Positions 48,456 to 58,739 of a stretch of 64,000 nucleotides of DNA are shown here, piece after piece. A program made the translations under genes and the position numbers. Position 1 is the first letter of the stretch. The number at the start of each line of letters is the position of its first letter. Origin of the DNA: Phorcus lineatus (Eukaryota > Mollusca > Gastropoda > Trochida > Trochidae); NCBI GenBank assembly GCA_921293015.1, contig OV121086.1, positions 46,145,402 through 46,209,401 of the forward strand, given 5' to 3'. The notes under the pieces were generated by a model that worked only from the letters and a program-made list of their open reading frames with translations, searched no databases and was not told the DNA's origin.

Positions 48456-50532
48456 CCTCAAGCCGCGGTTTACGGAATGGTCCGGGATGAAATTAAACTA
48501 CGCCGCAGTTAGCCTTAGCAAACCCCGGAAGCCGGACTTATAATCTGACGCATTTACTAATTAACGCAATTGTACCATGTAGCGGATCCCGGAAAAAAAT
48601 TGCACGGCAGTCGTGTCGGTTGAACGCATGTATTTTCGTTCCGGCTTTCGCTAAGCTGCCGATTTTTCCCCCGTTGTTGTTCTAAAGAATGGGGGCATAT
48701 TTTCCGAAAGTTTTATAGATATTGGTCATGTTTATCGTATCGAAAATATGCATTACAAACGATCAATTTTCCCCCACTACCCGCCGGGCTTGCTATAGCC
48801 CTGGGGCTTATTGCTCCCCTCGCGCACGGGCTTATCGAGCTGCGCACGTTATTGTTTGCTCAGGCGTGCGCACTCACAACAAAAGCACACCTTGCTTTCG
48901 CACGCCCTATGATCTAAACCCTTGGGCGGATTTCAATACAGGTGGGATCATTTGAAAGAGGAGAAAATTGTCTTTAATTCGATATAAATTACGAATATGC
49001 GCTACCTGAACTGAATATACAGCATGTGCCGCAAAAAAGGTGATTTTTACATATTTTTAGTTTTACACCATTTTGTCACACCAATCTTCATATGATGTGG
49101 TCAACTTATTTTGACAATTTTTATATTATAAGATAGATAAAATATAGAGAAAAGGATGATCTTTATTTCCATATAAAATTTGTATGTAAACGAAAATCAG
49201 TAAAGACCCGACGAGCATTGCGCAAACAGGCAATTTCTCTATTCATATCTTGTTAACCGAGAAGCGATTTTTTCAACTGCTTTTTACACTTCCTATCCAT
49301 TTAACGGCAGAGGCATTATCAACATTTTTATATCACAATAAAGAGAAAAGGATCATCTTCAATTCTATGTAAAATTTGCAAATTACAATGAAACAATAAA
49401 GGAGCGGTAAGTAATGTCGCAATTATCAAAATCTGTTCTCAAATACCTGAGGGTACCATCTTTGCAAACTTTATATATTCCAAACCAAGCGGTACATATT
49501 TATCATTTTCATATCAACATAAAGAAGAAATAAATACCTTCATTTTCATGTGTAATTTGCCCACATTTGCATCAAAATAAAACGTGTGGAAATTATGCGA
49601 CAAATGTCGCGGTAAGGCGATTATCAAAGACTTTATTCACTAGCTATACCCACGTTACGTTGGTAATAACTTCTAATTACAGTGCAAAAGATTGTTATGA
49701 TTTATTTTTTCGTAAAGAAGAATAAATTGCCTTCAATTCCATATATAATTTGCATGTATACAAAGCGAATAACTTGAATTATAAAATTGGAAATAAAGAC
49801 AATTTCTGTTAAGTGTGAGTGTATTTTTCAGCGGGGATACCCCGCCTGCACGCGCTGAGCGCGTGCGTTTGCCCGGGGCTACTAGCTTAGTAATATTACT
49901 GTGGGGGTCAGAACGTTATCGGGGTTTATCACTACCCTGCTTTCGTTATTTATATCTTTCGTTTAGGATGGCGTATCGTAATGAAATTTATCGTAAAATA
50001 TAGAGCAATAAATTAGCTTCATTTCCGTATATAATTTGTCTATGTGCACTCAGTGATTAAATGATTTTATAGAGTTTGAAATATAGACAATTTTTGAATA
50101 ATTGTAAAATTCGTGCTAGACAATTTTTTGTAATAATTTTTATATCCATGTCAAGAGGAACTATTCGTCTGTAGTTTCGTTTTCATTTCGCGCATGCGCT
50201 CTTAGAATTTATTGAGTTACGGCGCCCGAATTGAAAACAAGTTTACTTCGGTTATAGAAACCGTTCTAGGGGTAATAGAAATTTCATTCAAAGTGTCAGG
50301 TAAGAATCTTCCATTTGTAACACGGGATTCGCCGACTAGTTTTGTATACAACGATATTTACATCCGTATTTCGCCACGTAAACAAACCATATATTGGCAA
50401 AACGGTCGCGACTCGCGGCACTGGAAAATTCAGCCACTGGTGCTAATTACGCATTAACGGTAGCGAGGCGAGTGCTTGAAAATTCAGCCACGGGGGCAAA
50501 ACTGGTCAAAATAATATTCAGCAACTTGAGGG
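48456..50532 (-). mobile_element. Non-autonomous piggyBac element, 2.1 kb
   Basis: Flanked by TTAA at 48452-48455 and 50533-50536, with ends CCCTCAAGCCGCGG and, inverted, CCCTCAAGTTGCTG. The left 500 bases closely match the right end of 51243-56787 (for example ATTTCAATA-AGGTGGGATCATTTG) and the right 300 bases match its left end, so the two elements face opposite ways. It contains no transposase, only degenerate subterminal repeats. It should be mobilisable by the neighbouring transposase if that is active. Confidence 0.92.
48960..50060. repeat. Subterminal repeats, about 190 bp, in the short element
   Basis: Diverged units carry CTTTAATTCGATATAAATT, ATCTTTATTTCCATATAAAAT and similar words near 48972, 49158, 49350, 49537, 49729 and 50013. 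Spacing is about 185-190 bases for the first five, then longer. The same units in reverse fill the large element. Confidence 0.75.
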
Positions 50533-50824
50533 TTAACATGTGAATCATGGATGTGCAGATGGTGATGAAACTTTGGCATTACCTTTTACCTAATCAAATT
50601 TTGTTGATAATTACACGATTCTGTGTCTGAAATGTTGATTAGTGACCTAGAGACTCCATGCAGCTGTGTTGCGAGGCATGCAATGTGAAGAGCTGATCAA
50701 TAGTCCTTTGCTTCTTCAAAAGACCCCTGCCACCTCTGTTTACTTTCAGTTCTTCCAAAACAGATCATGATCGAGTCGTTGTAAAGGGCATGACTAAACA
50801 AGATTGAAAATCCAAACTTCTCTT

Positions 50825-51242
50825 AAAGAGCCACTCTTTGATTTTCATAACATATTATTTACCTTTGATACGAACCTAAATGTCATATGTGGTGATGTAA
50901 AAACTTTTCATGTCCAAAAGACATATATATGACAAATACTGGTTTTCCATGAAAGTCTATAAATAGCCCTATAAATGCACAGAGGTGTAGATATCACGTC
51001 CAATAGACATGGATACTAGTTATATAACTTAACATTTGCTATCAACTCCTAACTGCCCTCCTGGCTGTTTTAGATAAGTCTCCAAAATTACGTTTGACTA
51101 TTTGACGGGAGCCACAGTCCAGTTTTATTTCATAATTGCGACGTTCTACCTTCATATGGTCACTGTACAAAACAAATTAGCTTTAAAAAGTTTCTTTTTG
51201 GTAACAGTCGATACTTTGCGATCAAATGACACCAATGATTAA
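50825..51242 (+). mobile_element. Family A MITE, left part, split by piggyBac
   Basis: Begins AAAGAGCCACTC and follows 43346-43819 to ACACCAATGATTAA, where the piggyBac element starts. It resumes at 56792. Confidence 0.93.
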
Positions 51243-51269
51243 CCCTCAAGTTGCTGAATATTATTTTGA

Positions 51270-51375
51270 CCAGTTTTGCCCCCGTGGCTGAATTTTCCAG
51301 CACTCGCCTCGCTACGCTAATAACGCAATTAGCCCCTGTGGCTGAATTATTTCGCACCGCGAGTCGCGGCTGTTT
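51270..51375. promoter_or_regulatory. Repeated subterminal motif GTGGCTGAATT
   Basis: GTGGCTGAATTTTCCAG at 51285 and GTGGCTGAATTATTTCG at 51338 lie 53 bases apart near the left end. The same pair exists in reverse near 50430 and 50490 in the short element. Each is followed by a GC-rich GCACTCGCC or GCACCGCGAG block. Conservation in both copies suggests transposase-binding sites. Confidence 0.5.
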
Positions 51376-51539
51376 TTTCGATAAATGGTGTATTCCCATG
51401 GCGGATTACGGGTGAAACTGACCGTTCGATACAAAAGTAGCCCGCCAATCCCGTACACAAATGAACGATCTTTATCCGAAACTTTGAATGAAATTTTTAT
51501 CTTACCTAGAACGGTTTCTATTGCAATATGAAGATTGTC

Positions 51540-52860
51540 TTTATTTAGAGTTACGCAAAATCCTTAAATATAATCGCACAATTAATTTTTTTATATGGAA
51601 TTGAAGATACATTATTCCTCTTTACGATGATATATATTTTTTTACAATGCGACCTCTAGTTAGATTTCTACAATTATCTAAAGATTGTCTTTATATCCGG
51701 CTGAATAAAATCCCTAATACTTAGCGCGCATACATGTATTATATATGGAATTGTAGACAATTTATTCTTCTTTATGATGATAAAAGATTGTTAGAAAATG
51801 TCACCCTGTTCAAAAGATATACGCCGCGAAAGATGGTTGGGGGTACCCCGAGGATGCTCCGACATAACGGGATTTTTAGCCAGAACTAATTCTCCCTTGG
51901 GCAGTCTGGCATCGGTACGCTAATTAGTACCGTTATACCCCCGGGGCACCCCCGAGGCACCAGCATGCGAGTGCCAGTGTTCTAAGCAACAGCGTTGCTT
52001 CCTGCTGTACCGATCCTCTCGGCGCGTGCAGTCACACGCGGGCGAACATTCCGAGATAATAAAATCAATCATTCTATACGCACGCCGCATCGTTATTTCT
52101 TGCTGCGCATGTACAAATTATACATGGAAATAAAGATAAATCTTTCGTCCTTACGACTGTGAAAAAATAATGAAAAGGTGCCAACTGGTTCAAAAGATAT
52201 GAAAAACGAAAGAGTGATACCCTCAACTACTTGAAAACAAATTTTGATAAGCGTTCTATTTGCGACACCAGTCGCATCATTGACCGCATCGTTATTATGG
52301 ACTGCGCATATGCATATTATACATGGAATTAAAGACAATTCTATTCCCTTGAAATAGGTGAAAAAAATATAAAAAAGTATAAAATAGTTCGGGAGATATG
52401 AACCGCTAAAGAGCGACACCCTCAACTACTTGAAAATAGATTTTGACAATCGTTTTATTTGCGACATTTGTCGCTGCACTCGCCACACCATTTTTATTAA
52501 TTGCGCACATGCATATTATACACGGAATTAAAGATCATTCTTTCCGCGTGAGAAAGGTGGAAAAAAAATTAAAAAGTGCCAAATAGTTCGGGAGAAATGA
52601 ACCGTTAAAGAGGGGTACCCTCAGACATTTGGGGAAAAAAATTTATAATTGCGACATTTTTCGCATTATTTGCCGCTTCTTTATTATGTGTTGCGCACAT
52701 ACACATTTCAAAATGAATCAAAGCCAGTTCTTTTCCCTTTACGATGATGTAAAAAGTATGAAGTTTTGCCACCCGATTCTAAGAATACAAATTGCGAAAG
52801 ATCGGGGTAGATTCGTGATGCGGCTCGTATCGAACGTCCAGTGACAGCTCACATTGACTT
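51540..52860. repeat. Subterminal repeats of the large element, left side
   Basis: Units with TTGCGCACATGCATATTATAC-like words, GGAATTAAAGA and GAAATGAACCG occur near 51590, 51740, 52100, 52315, 52510 and 52700. Most are about 190-200 bases apart. Several carry ACCCTCAACTACTTGAAAA and GCGACATTTGTCGC. Confidence 0.75.
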
Positions 52861-52895
52861 TCTCTGTCTCTTTTACGACTTAAAAAAAAGATTAT

Positions 52896-52901
52896 TTTAT
52901 T
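52896..52901 (-). terminator. Polyadenylation signal of the transposase gene
   Basis: AATAAA on the minus strand about 105 bases past the transposase stop. It is the only such signal nearby in the 3' region. Confidence 0.5.
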
Positions 52902-53003
52902 GACAATCAGTATTTTATATTACTCATTCACCTTATTGATGTGAAGAATAAACTTTATAAGGAGAGTAACGCTCATCCACACTTCTGCTTCTTTCTTCTT
53001 TCT

Positions 53004-54998
53004 TCAATCTTCTTGAGTATCCCCCTCATTTTCCTTCTCTGACATCAAACTGATATAAGCTTTAGTGCAATCTTGTGACGTGTGATAAATTCTGAAACAT
53101 GGTGCTGCACATAGAGCCACATTACACTCGCTACATTCGTAAGAAGATTCTTTGCCTACCCTTTTCTTCTTTCGAACTGGCTCATTGCTTTCTTCCACTG
53201 CCCTTCGAAAGAGTTCTCTTTTCGCTTTGGAGCAAACAACACACATACGGGAAAGCCTCTTCTTCTTTCCAACAGGCTGAATCTTTGATGGAAAGTGTCG
53301 ACCATGAAGACGTAACACACTTTCGTCGCTTGTGCTTGGCCTGCCACGAGGACGTCTACGCAGGGAAGGTACTTTTTCCGTGTCTGCGAAGGTGATCATA
53401 TGCTGCACTATATCTTTTCTGAATTGACGGCTTGTTTTCAAGGTTTTGTCTTTTGAGAATTCTTTATAGAGAATGTAAGAGTTCAACATGGCAACGTTTA
53501 ACACATGAAACCACACTCGCTTCCACCATTTAAGAGTTTTCATTTTGAACGGGGTGTACGACAGCATCTGGTCGGCCCGATCCACACCTCCCATATATTT
53601 GTTGTACTCGTGCACAATACTTGGTCTCGTATTTGCTTCCCCAGTCACTCGGTTCTTCTTCCCTGTCTCTACAATTTCAGTGTCTTCTACGGTTGACATG
53701 AGCAGCACTGACTTCCTGTCCTCATACCTCACAACGAGTAGGTCTTGATTGTGATAGATCATCATATCCCCTTTCTTCTGTTTTTTCTGTGCCTTCTTTA
53801 GCTTTTCAGGAATGCCTTTGCGATTGCCTCTCAACGTCCCAGTTGCACCAGTTCCCATTTCCCACAAGTTTATATACAATGCCACAGAGGAATAGAAATT
53901 GTCCATGAACACATGATATCCTTTCCCAGCATAATCCTTCACCAAGTCCATGACGAGATCATACGTTTTCCCACCGACAGAAACAGATTCATTTGTTTTT
54001 CCAGTGTAGAGTTGAAACTTGCAAACATAACCATTGGTTGAGTCACACAGCATGTAGGCCTTTATCCCATACTTCTTCGGCTTGTCGGGATTGTATACTT
54101 TGAAACTCAGATGGCCTTTCCAAGGCACCAACCCTTCGTCAACACAAATAGTTTGATGCGGCTTGTAAATTCTGGAAAAACGATGCACGATGCGCTTGTA
54201 CAAATAGCCAAGTTTATTGATTGGTGAAAACTGGGGTGTGTTTCGTCCCGGCATTTGGTTATTATCATTCAAATGTAGGTACGTTAGTAATAACCAGAAC
54301 CTATCACGAGGCATACATTTGGCAAAGAAAGGCGTCGACGTCACATCACTCGATGACCAATACTCAGAAAAGTTTCTCTGTACAACCAAAGACATTGCTA
54401 TAGTCATTGCTACGAATACTTTCATTTCTTCAGCATTCGTATCATACCATTGCCTCAACCTTGAACAGGGCTTTAGAACCGTATCGTCAACCTGTTGGTG
54501 GAAGTATCTGTTGGTTTCTGCTGCCATTGATCCATAATCATCTTCATGAAAAAACAACCCGAAATAGTCTACAGGTTGCGGGTTATCAGGCAATTCTATG
54601 AAGCGTCCTAATCCCGTGTTGCCAGTAAATTGGAGATCAACACGTCCACGTGGCCTCGGACCCTCTGTCCAGCGTTCCATAAAGTTGTCACGGTCATCAA
54701 AATGTGTGTCCATTTCATTATATTGCTCATCAAAGCCACTGAACTCTTCTTCTGTGGAAGTACCAGTCGTAGCAGTTTCACCCGTAGCTGCTAATATGTG
54801 TCTTGCAATGTTTCTTATTTCTACATCACTATCAATGTCACTTTCACCATCACTGTCACTGTCACTATCACTATCACTCTCATCAGTTGATTCCATATCA
54901 GAAGCTTCATCGGCATGGACCTCGTTGATGAAGTCGTCGTCGCTAGACGTTGACGGACCTTCCCAACTCCTGGTTCGCGGCCTCCTGGCCTTAGGCAT
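53004..54998 (-). CDS. piggyBac-family transposase, intact
   Basis: A 664-residue protein that would cut and paste the element at TTAA sites in the nucleus. Residues 1-110 are acidic, with Ser/Asp repeats (SDSDSDSDSD). The DDE transposase domain covers about 140-515. Catalytic residues are in place: D287 (ICVDEGLVPWKGH), D366 (VFMDNFYSS), D473 (GGVDRADQ) and the adjacent D476. A basic stretch (RRRPRGRP) follows. The C-terminal Cys-rich zinc-binding domain has C586/C589, C622/C625, C630, C634, H639 and C644. Length is typical for PGBD/piggyBac-like proteins. ATG at 54998 lies 13 bases after a splice acceptor. No stop or frameshift is present, so it may be active or only recently silenced. A domesticated gene is less likely because intact ends remain. 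Confidence 0.97.
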   Translation of the reverse strand: MPKARRPRTRSWEGPSTSSDDDFINEVHADEASDMESTDESDSDSDSDSDGESDIDSDVEIRNIARHILAATGETATTGTSTEEEFSGFDEQYNEMDTHFDDRDNFMERWTEGPRPRGRVDLQFTGNTGLGRFIELPDNPQPVDYFGLFFHEDDYGSMAAETNRYFHQQVDDTVLKPCSRLRQWYDTNAEEMKVFVAMTIAMSLVVQRNFSEYWSSSDVTSTPFFAKCMPRDRFWLLLTYLHLNDNNQMPGRNTPQFSPINKLGYLYKRIVHRFSRIYKPHQTICVDEGLVPWKGHLSFKVYNPDKPKKYGIKAYMLCDSTNGYVCKFQLYTGKTNESVSVGGKTYDLVMDLVKDYAGKGYHVFMDNFYSSVALYINLWEMGTGATGTLRGNRKGIPEKLKKAQKKQKKGDMMIYHNQDLLVVRYEDRKSVLLMSTVEDTEIVETGKKNRVTGEANTRPSIVHEYNKYMGGVDRADQMLSYTPFKMKTLKWWKRVWFHVLNVAMLNSYILYKEFSKDKTLKTSRQFRKDIVQHMITFADTEKVPSLRRRPRGRPSTSDESVLRLHGRHFPSKIQPVGKKKRLSRMCVVCSKAKRELFRRAVEESNEPVRKKKRVGKESSYECSECNVALCAAPCFRIYHTSQDCTKAYISLMSEKENEGDTQED

Positions 54999-55011
54999 CT
55001 TTCACATCAAT

Positions 55012-55539
55012 CTGTAAATGATTGAAAATAATTTAGGCACACGCAAGATATAATAACATCAACACATGACCTGTTGTACAGAGAAATTCAATGTGAGCTT
55101 CATGGACGTTCAATTGCCACATTTTGTAAGTGTTTGAAACAAAAATTCACAATCCCGCCGAAGGTGCCGATGGCACCGACGGCCGCCGACGTTGTATCAA
55201 CATTATCAACCCTGATGCCGCCTTCTGACTCCTATGCAACGAGCCGGCGAGTCGCGAACAACTGCCTTCTACGTCAGGAAAGTTCTGATTGTCAGTTGTG
55301 GATTACAAAAGTTTTTCAACTCTTGACTTCTCTTCCGAGAATGATAGGTTCCACGGGCCTATCTGTCGGGACGGCCGTAGTCAACGAGCACCCGGCCCCT
55401 TGTCTTTATTTCACTCGAAGGAACTCATGCCATCCCGACATATATAGCAAACTATTTAATACATTGGAATGCTACCAAACTTTTTTCTCAAAAATGAGTT
55501 TCCTCGACCAACACAAATTTGGCAGAGAAAAACACATAC
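55012..55539 (-). other. Probable 5' leader intron of the transposase gene
   Basis: On the minus strand a donor GCAG/GTATGT at about 55540 and an acceptor TTTTCAATCATTTACAG at 55012 bracket 528 bases. The acceptor lies just before the start codon. The plus-strand frame at 55170-55625 overlaps this region, starts only at a later ATG, matches no family I know and is probably not a gene. Confidence 0.5.
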
Positions 55540-55669
55540 CTGCTGGCGGTGCCCGACGAAAGTCCGCTGAAATTTTTTTTCTCGAACACGAACATTTTCG
55601 TTGGACACATTTTCTTATGACCTGATGGCGGTGCCCGGCGAAAGATCCCCGACATATTTTGTCTCGTTT

Positions 55670-56290
55670 GTACATGTACATTTTATATATCACTTTGTAG
55701 ACAATTTATTCCTCTTGATAATGATATAAATGGTTTTGAAATGTGTCATTTGTACACGGGGATATGAAGTGCCAAAGTTTCCCTATTTCCGTCACTAACG
55801 GAATTGCGAAGTGCGAAAGTTGTTCTTTTTACGGCACTTGTTGAATCTTTATTTATTTGCGCGCATAATAATTGATATAGGGAATTAAAGCCAATTCATT
55901 TGTCTTTATAGTGATGTAAAATTCAACAAAATCTTTTTCACGGTGTAAAAGAAATTCATTGTGAAAGAAAGGCACATGAAAATCGCGCTTCAGATCACAT
56001 GATAAGAAAGTCGGCAAAATTACCTTTTTGTGCGGCGCTTGCTGTATCTTTATGAATTGTTGCGCATGTACACATTTTACATGGGATTAAAGACAATCTT
56101 TTTCTCTATCTTGTGATATAAAAAATGTCAAAATATGTAGAGCACATCATGAGAAAATTGGTGTGACAAAACAGTGTAAAACTAAAAATATATAAAAATC
56201 ACCTTTTTTGCGGCACATGCGGTATCTTTATTTCACGAGGCGCACATATGTTTTTTACATCGAATTAAAGAGATTTTTTTTCTCTTTCAA
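55670..56290. repeat. Subterminal repeats of the large element, right side
   Basis: About four units with ACATTTTACATGGGATTAAAG-like words occur near 55675, 55865, 56065 and 56250, about 190 bases apart. They belong to the same family as those at 51540-52860 and 48960-50060. Confidence 0.75.
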
Positions 56291-56791
56291 ATGATCCCAC
56301 CTATATTGAAATCTGCCCAAGGGTTCAGAACATAGGGCGTGCGATAGGAAGGCGTGCATAGGGTCAAAATGCACGCGTCTCAGTAAACGATAGCATGCGC
56401 GGGTCGGTAAGCTCGTGCGAGAGGGTAGAAAGTGCCCACAGGCTATTAGCACGTACGGCGGGGAGTGGGGGAAAATTGAGTGATTTTAAAGCTTATTATC
56501 GGTACGATAAACGTTATCAATCGTTGCATAATTTTCGGAACATGTACGCGCATTATTTAGAACACCAACGAAACAAAATTCGGTAGCTTAGCGACACACG
56601 GACGGAAAGTACTAGCGTTAAACTGACACTACTGCCGTGCAACAATTGCCCGTCCTTCGCTGCTGTGCACCTCGGCGTTAATGAGCTAGCGTGAGAAAAA
56701 TAGAGTTTCGATGTCGCATCTCGCCCAGAGGACATGCGGTCAAAGCAAATTTCAACCCGGACAGGCCCGGGACCCGCATCTTAAGGGTTAA

Positions 56792-56834
56792 GTTTTGCAT
56801 ATATGACTCCAACAACTCAGGGAGTAGCTCTTTA
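56792..56834 (+). mobile_element. Family A MITE, right part
   Basis: GTTTTGCATATATGACTCC..GGAGTAGCTCTTT completes the MITE begun at 50825. The end is followed by TTAC rather than TTAA, probably a point change. Confidence 0.9.
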
Positions 56835-57099
56835 CATTTGTTACCTATAGTGCATAAATAATCCCCTCATTCAATATAAGATGTCTGCAACCATTGTCCC
56901 AACTCAAAATTTGGATTTTCTTTTCCTTCATTGCTCTTGTTACTGGTGCAAGAGTCAGAAGTTAATGTGGCATAATCCATTTCTTGAATGAATAAAATAT
57001 GTTTCAATCACAATCAATCTAAACAATGTGTGATGAAGTAATGGTTCGATTTATATTTATGTATTTTATACTAATGCTTTCTACTGATTCATAATTTAG

Positions 57100-57120
57100 C
57101 CTGTTATAAAACCAACACAG
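57100..57120 (+). CDS. Candidate 21-nt microexon
   Basis: A branch-site-like TACTAAT near 57069, acceptor TGATTCATAATTTAG and donor ACACAG/GTAAGA enclose 21 bases. Read in phase 0 they give PVIKPTQ. Very short exons are hard to judge by eye. Confidence 0.28.
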
Positions 57121-57129
57121 GTAAGAATA

Positions 57130-58520
57130 CATTCATTCCTTTCAGCATTTGTCTGTTAAAGGATCTTTGAATTATTAGAATGTGTTTGGTTATGTATTAC
57201 TGGTACATGTAACCTGTGTTGCCTTTCCTGTTTGTTCAAGCTCTGCAATTCCTTTCAGGATAATAAAGTTTTATTATTACCATTATTATTAAGTTGTCCT
57301 TCAGTTTACCAATTACTAGGCAATAGGACAAGGATACCCATTACTAAACCAATCGGACAAGTTAGTGATTGCCAACACTGTGTTAAATACCAAAATTCTC
57401 AGAAATTCATTTTCAACATGGTCTCTAGCTAGCTTATTTGTTATCATGTTTAGCTTTGGATCAAGAAAGAATGAATTCTTCCATTGGCTGTTAGCACAGT
57501 GTGTCATTGCAATAAGTTCTGTATTTTGATATATTGCAATACATTAGGTGCATTTTCTACCACCTAAATGTACAACTTATCTAATAACAAAACGTTTTTA
57601 TGATTAATATCTATATATGTTTCAAATACAATTTGTTGGTGAAAATTGTTGGTCAAATTAAAATCATATTGCAATAATTGTATCCATATATTTTGCACTG
57701 TCATTAACTAGTATACTGGTAATAATGTTTAGCCCTATCTATGACTTATTGTAGTGTGGAGCAGTATCTCACTTGAGTCAACAGTCACAGTTTTTGTCCC
57801 AAATCCCAGTATGGCTTCCACAGGTACTCAAATCCTCGAGCATAAGATATGTTTGATTTGAGGACTCGATATAGGTAATAAATTGTCATGATTTCATAAC
57901 TGAATATTGAGTACTCTGGTTCGAGTCGAATCTGACCCCTTGAGTACTTGATTCCTATTTTTAGACCTGTGGAAGGACTTATTCCTAGCTAAATCATACA
58001 TGAGGGCCTTTTTCCTTTAGCAACTGCTTTGAGTAAACTATTCTCCAAAATATTAATTCTAAATCCAATCTCTCTATCTTGTTTACTACAGCTAATGTTT
58101 GTAGGTTTAACCACCTTGATACAAGAGCATGCAGTTTTCCTGAGGTCTTGTTGAAAGCCTAAAGCAGATCACATAACTTCATTTGGATTAACTAACTCTA
58201 AGCTTAATGTGTTGAACTTAATGAAAAAGGAGCTAATTTGATGTCTTGTAATTGGGAGTTTTTGATAGCAAAGTAGGGAAAGCAGTTGTTTCTTTTTTAG
58301 GTGAATGAGTTAGCACATTTGCAATCATCCTCGTGACCCTTTTAACTGCACAAATATGATATTTTTAGATGGATATTTTTAGTGCATAAAGTTCATGATG
58401 GTGCATTTTTCTTGTTGGCCAGGGAAAAGTAAGGATGGACATTCTAGGTCCATGACTCTCAAATGAGGAAAAGCTAATTACATTTATTCGGTATTTCTTT
58501 TATCCTATAAGTAATTCAGA
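57130..58520. other. AT-rich DNA, probable intron or intergenic
   Basis: Nothing with paired splice signals and an open frame was found. Confidence 0.35.
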
Positions 58521-58529
58521 GTTTTTCAG

Positions 58530-58637
58530 AGACCGAGCTCTGTCTCACTGAAATTTGGCCGAGTACACACAACAGCTGATAACTCCAGACACCACAAATG
58601 TGCCGAAACCACACACTGTACAAAGAAAAGCCATTAA
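58530..58637 (+). CDS. Candidate terminal exon, 35 aa
   Basis: After AATTCAGAGTTTTTCAG, a phase 0 frame runs 35 codons to TAA (RPSSVSLKFGRVHTTADNSR then HHKCAETTHCTKKSH). An overlapping frame (58555-58737) is also open, so the coding frame is uncertain. An AATAAA lies near 59355. The chain 41555, 48030, 57100, 58530 is phase-compatible but unproved. Confidence 0.27.
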   Translation, partial: RPSSVSLKFGRVHTTADNSRHHKCAETTHCTKKSH

Positions 58638-58739
58638 GCTAATGAAGCTTTCATTAGAGTGCACATTAAGCCCCTTATACACGACACCCAAATTCCCAGA
58701 AGATTTCATGGCCTCGTCCGTCGTAATCTTATATTAAAT

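Larger units (their letters stand above)
51243..56787 (-). mobile_element. Complete piggyBac transposon, 5.5 kb
   Basis: The element lies between TTAA at 51239-51242 and 56788-56791. Its ends are CCCTCAAG and, inverted, CCCTTAAG. Beyond these the two ends differ from each other but each matches one end of the 2.1 kb element. It holds an intact transposase gene on the minus strand, about 190-bp subterminal repeats on both sides (51540-52860 and 55670-56290) and a probable 5' leader intron. Insertion into a TTAA of a family A MITE is proved by the unoccupied copy at 43346-43819. Confidence 0.96.

Noticed and set aside
53004..54998. Domesticated PGBD-type host gene
   Set aside because: Intact transposon ends with TTAA duplications and a fresh insertion site indicate a mobile element, not a captured gene.
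54598..55017. Plus-strand Ser/Leu-rich frame of 139 codons
   Set aside because: It is the antisense of the acidic N terminus of the transposase.
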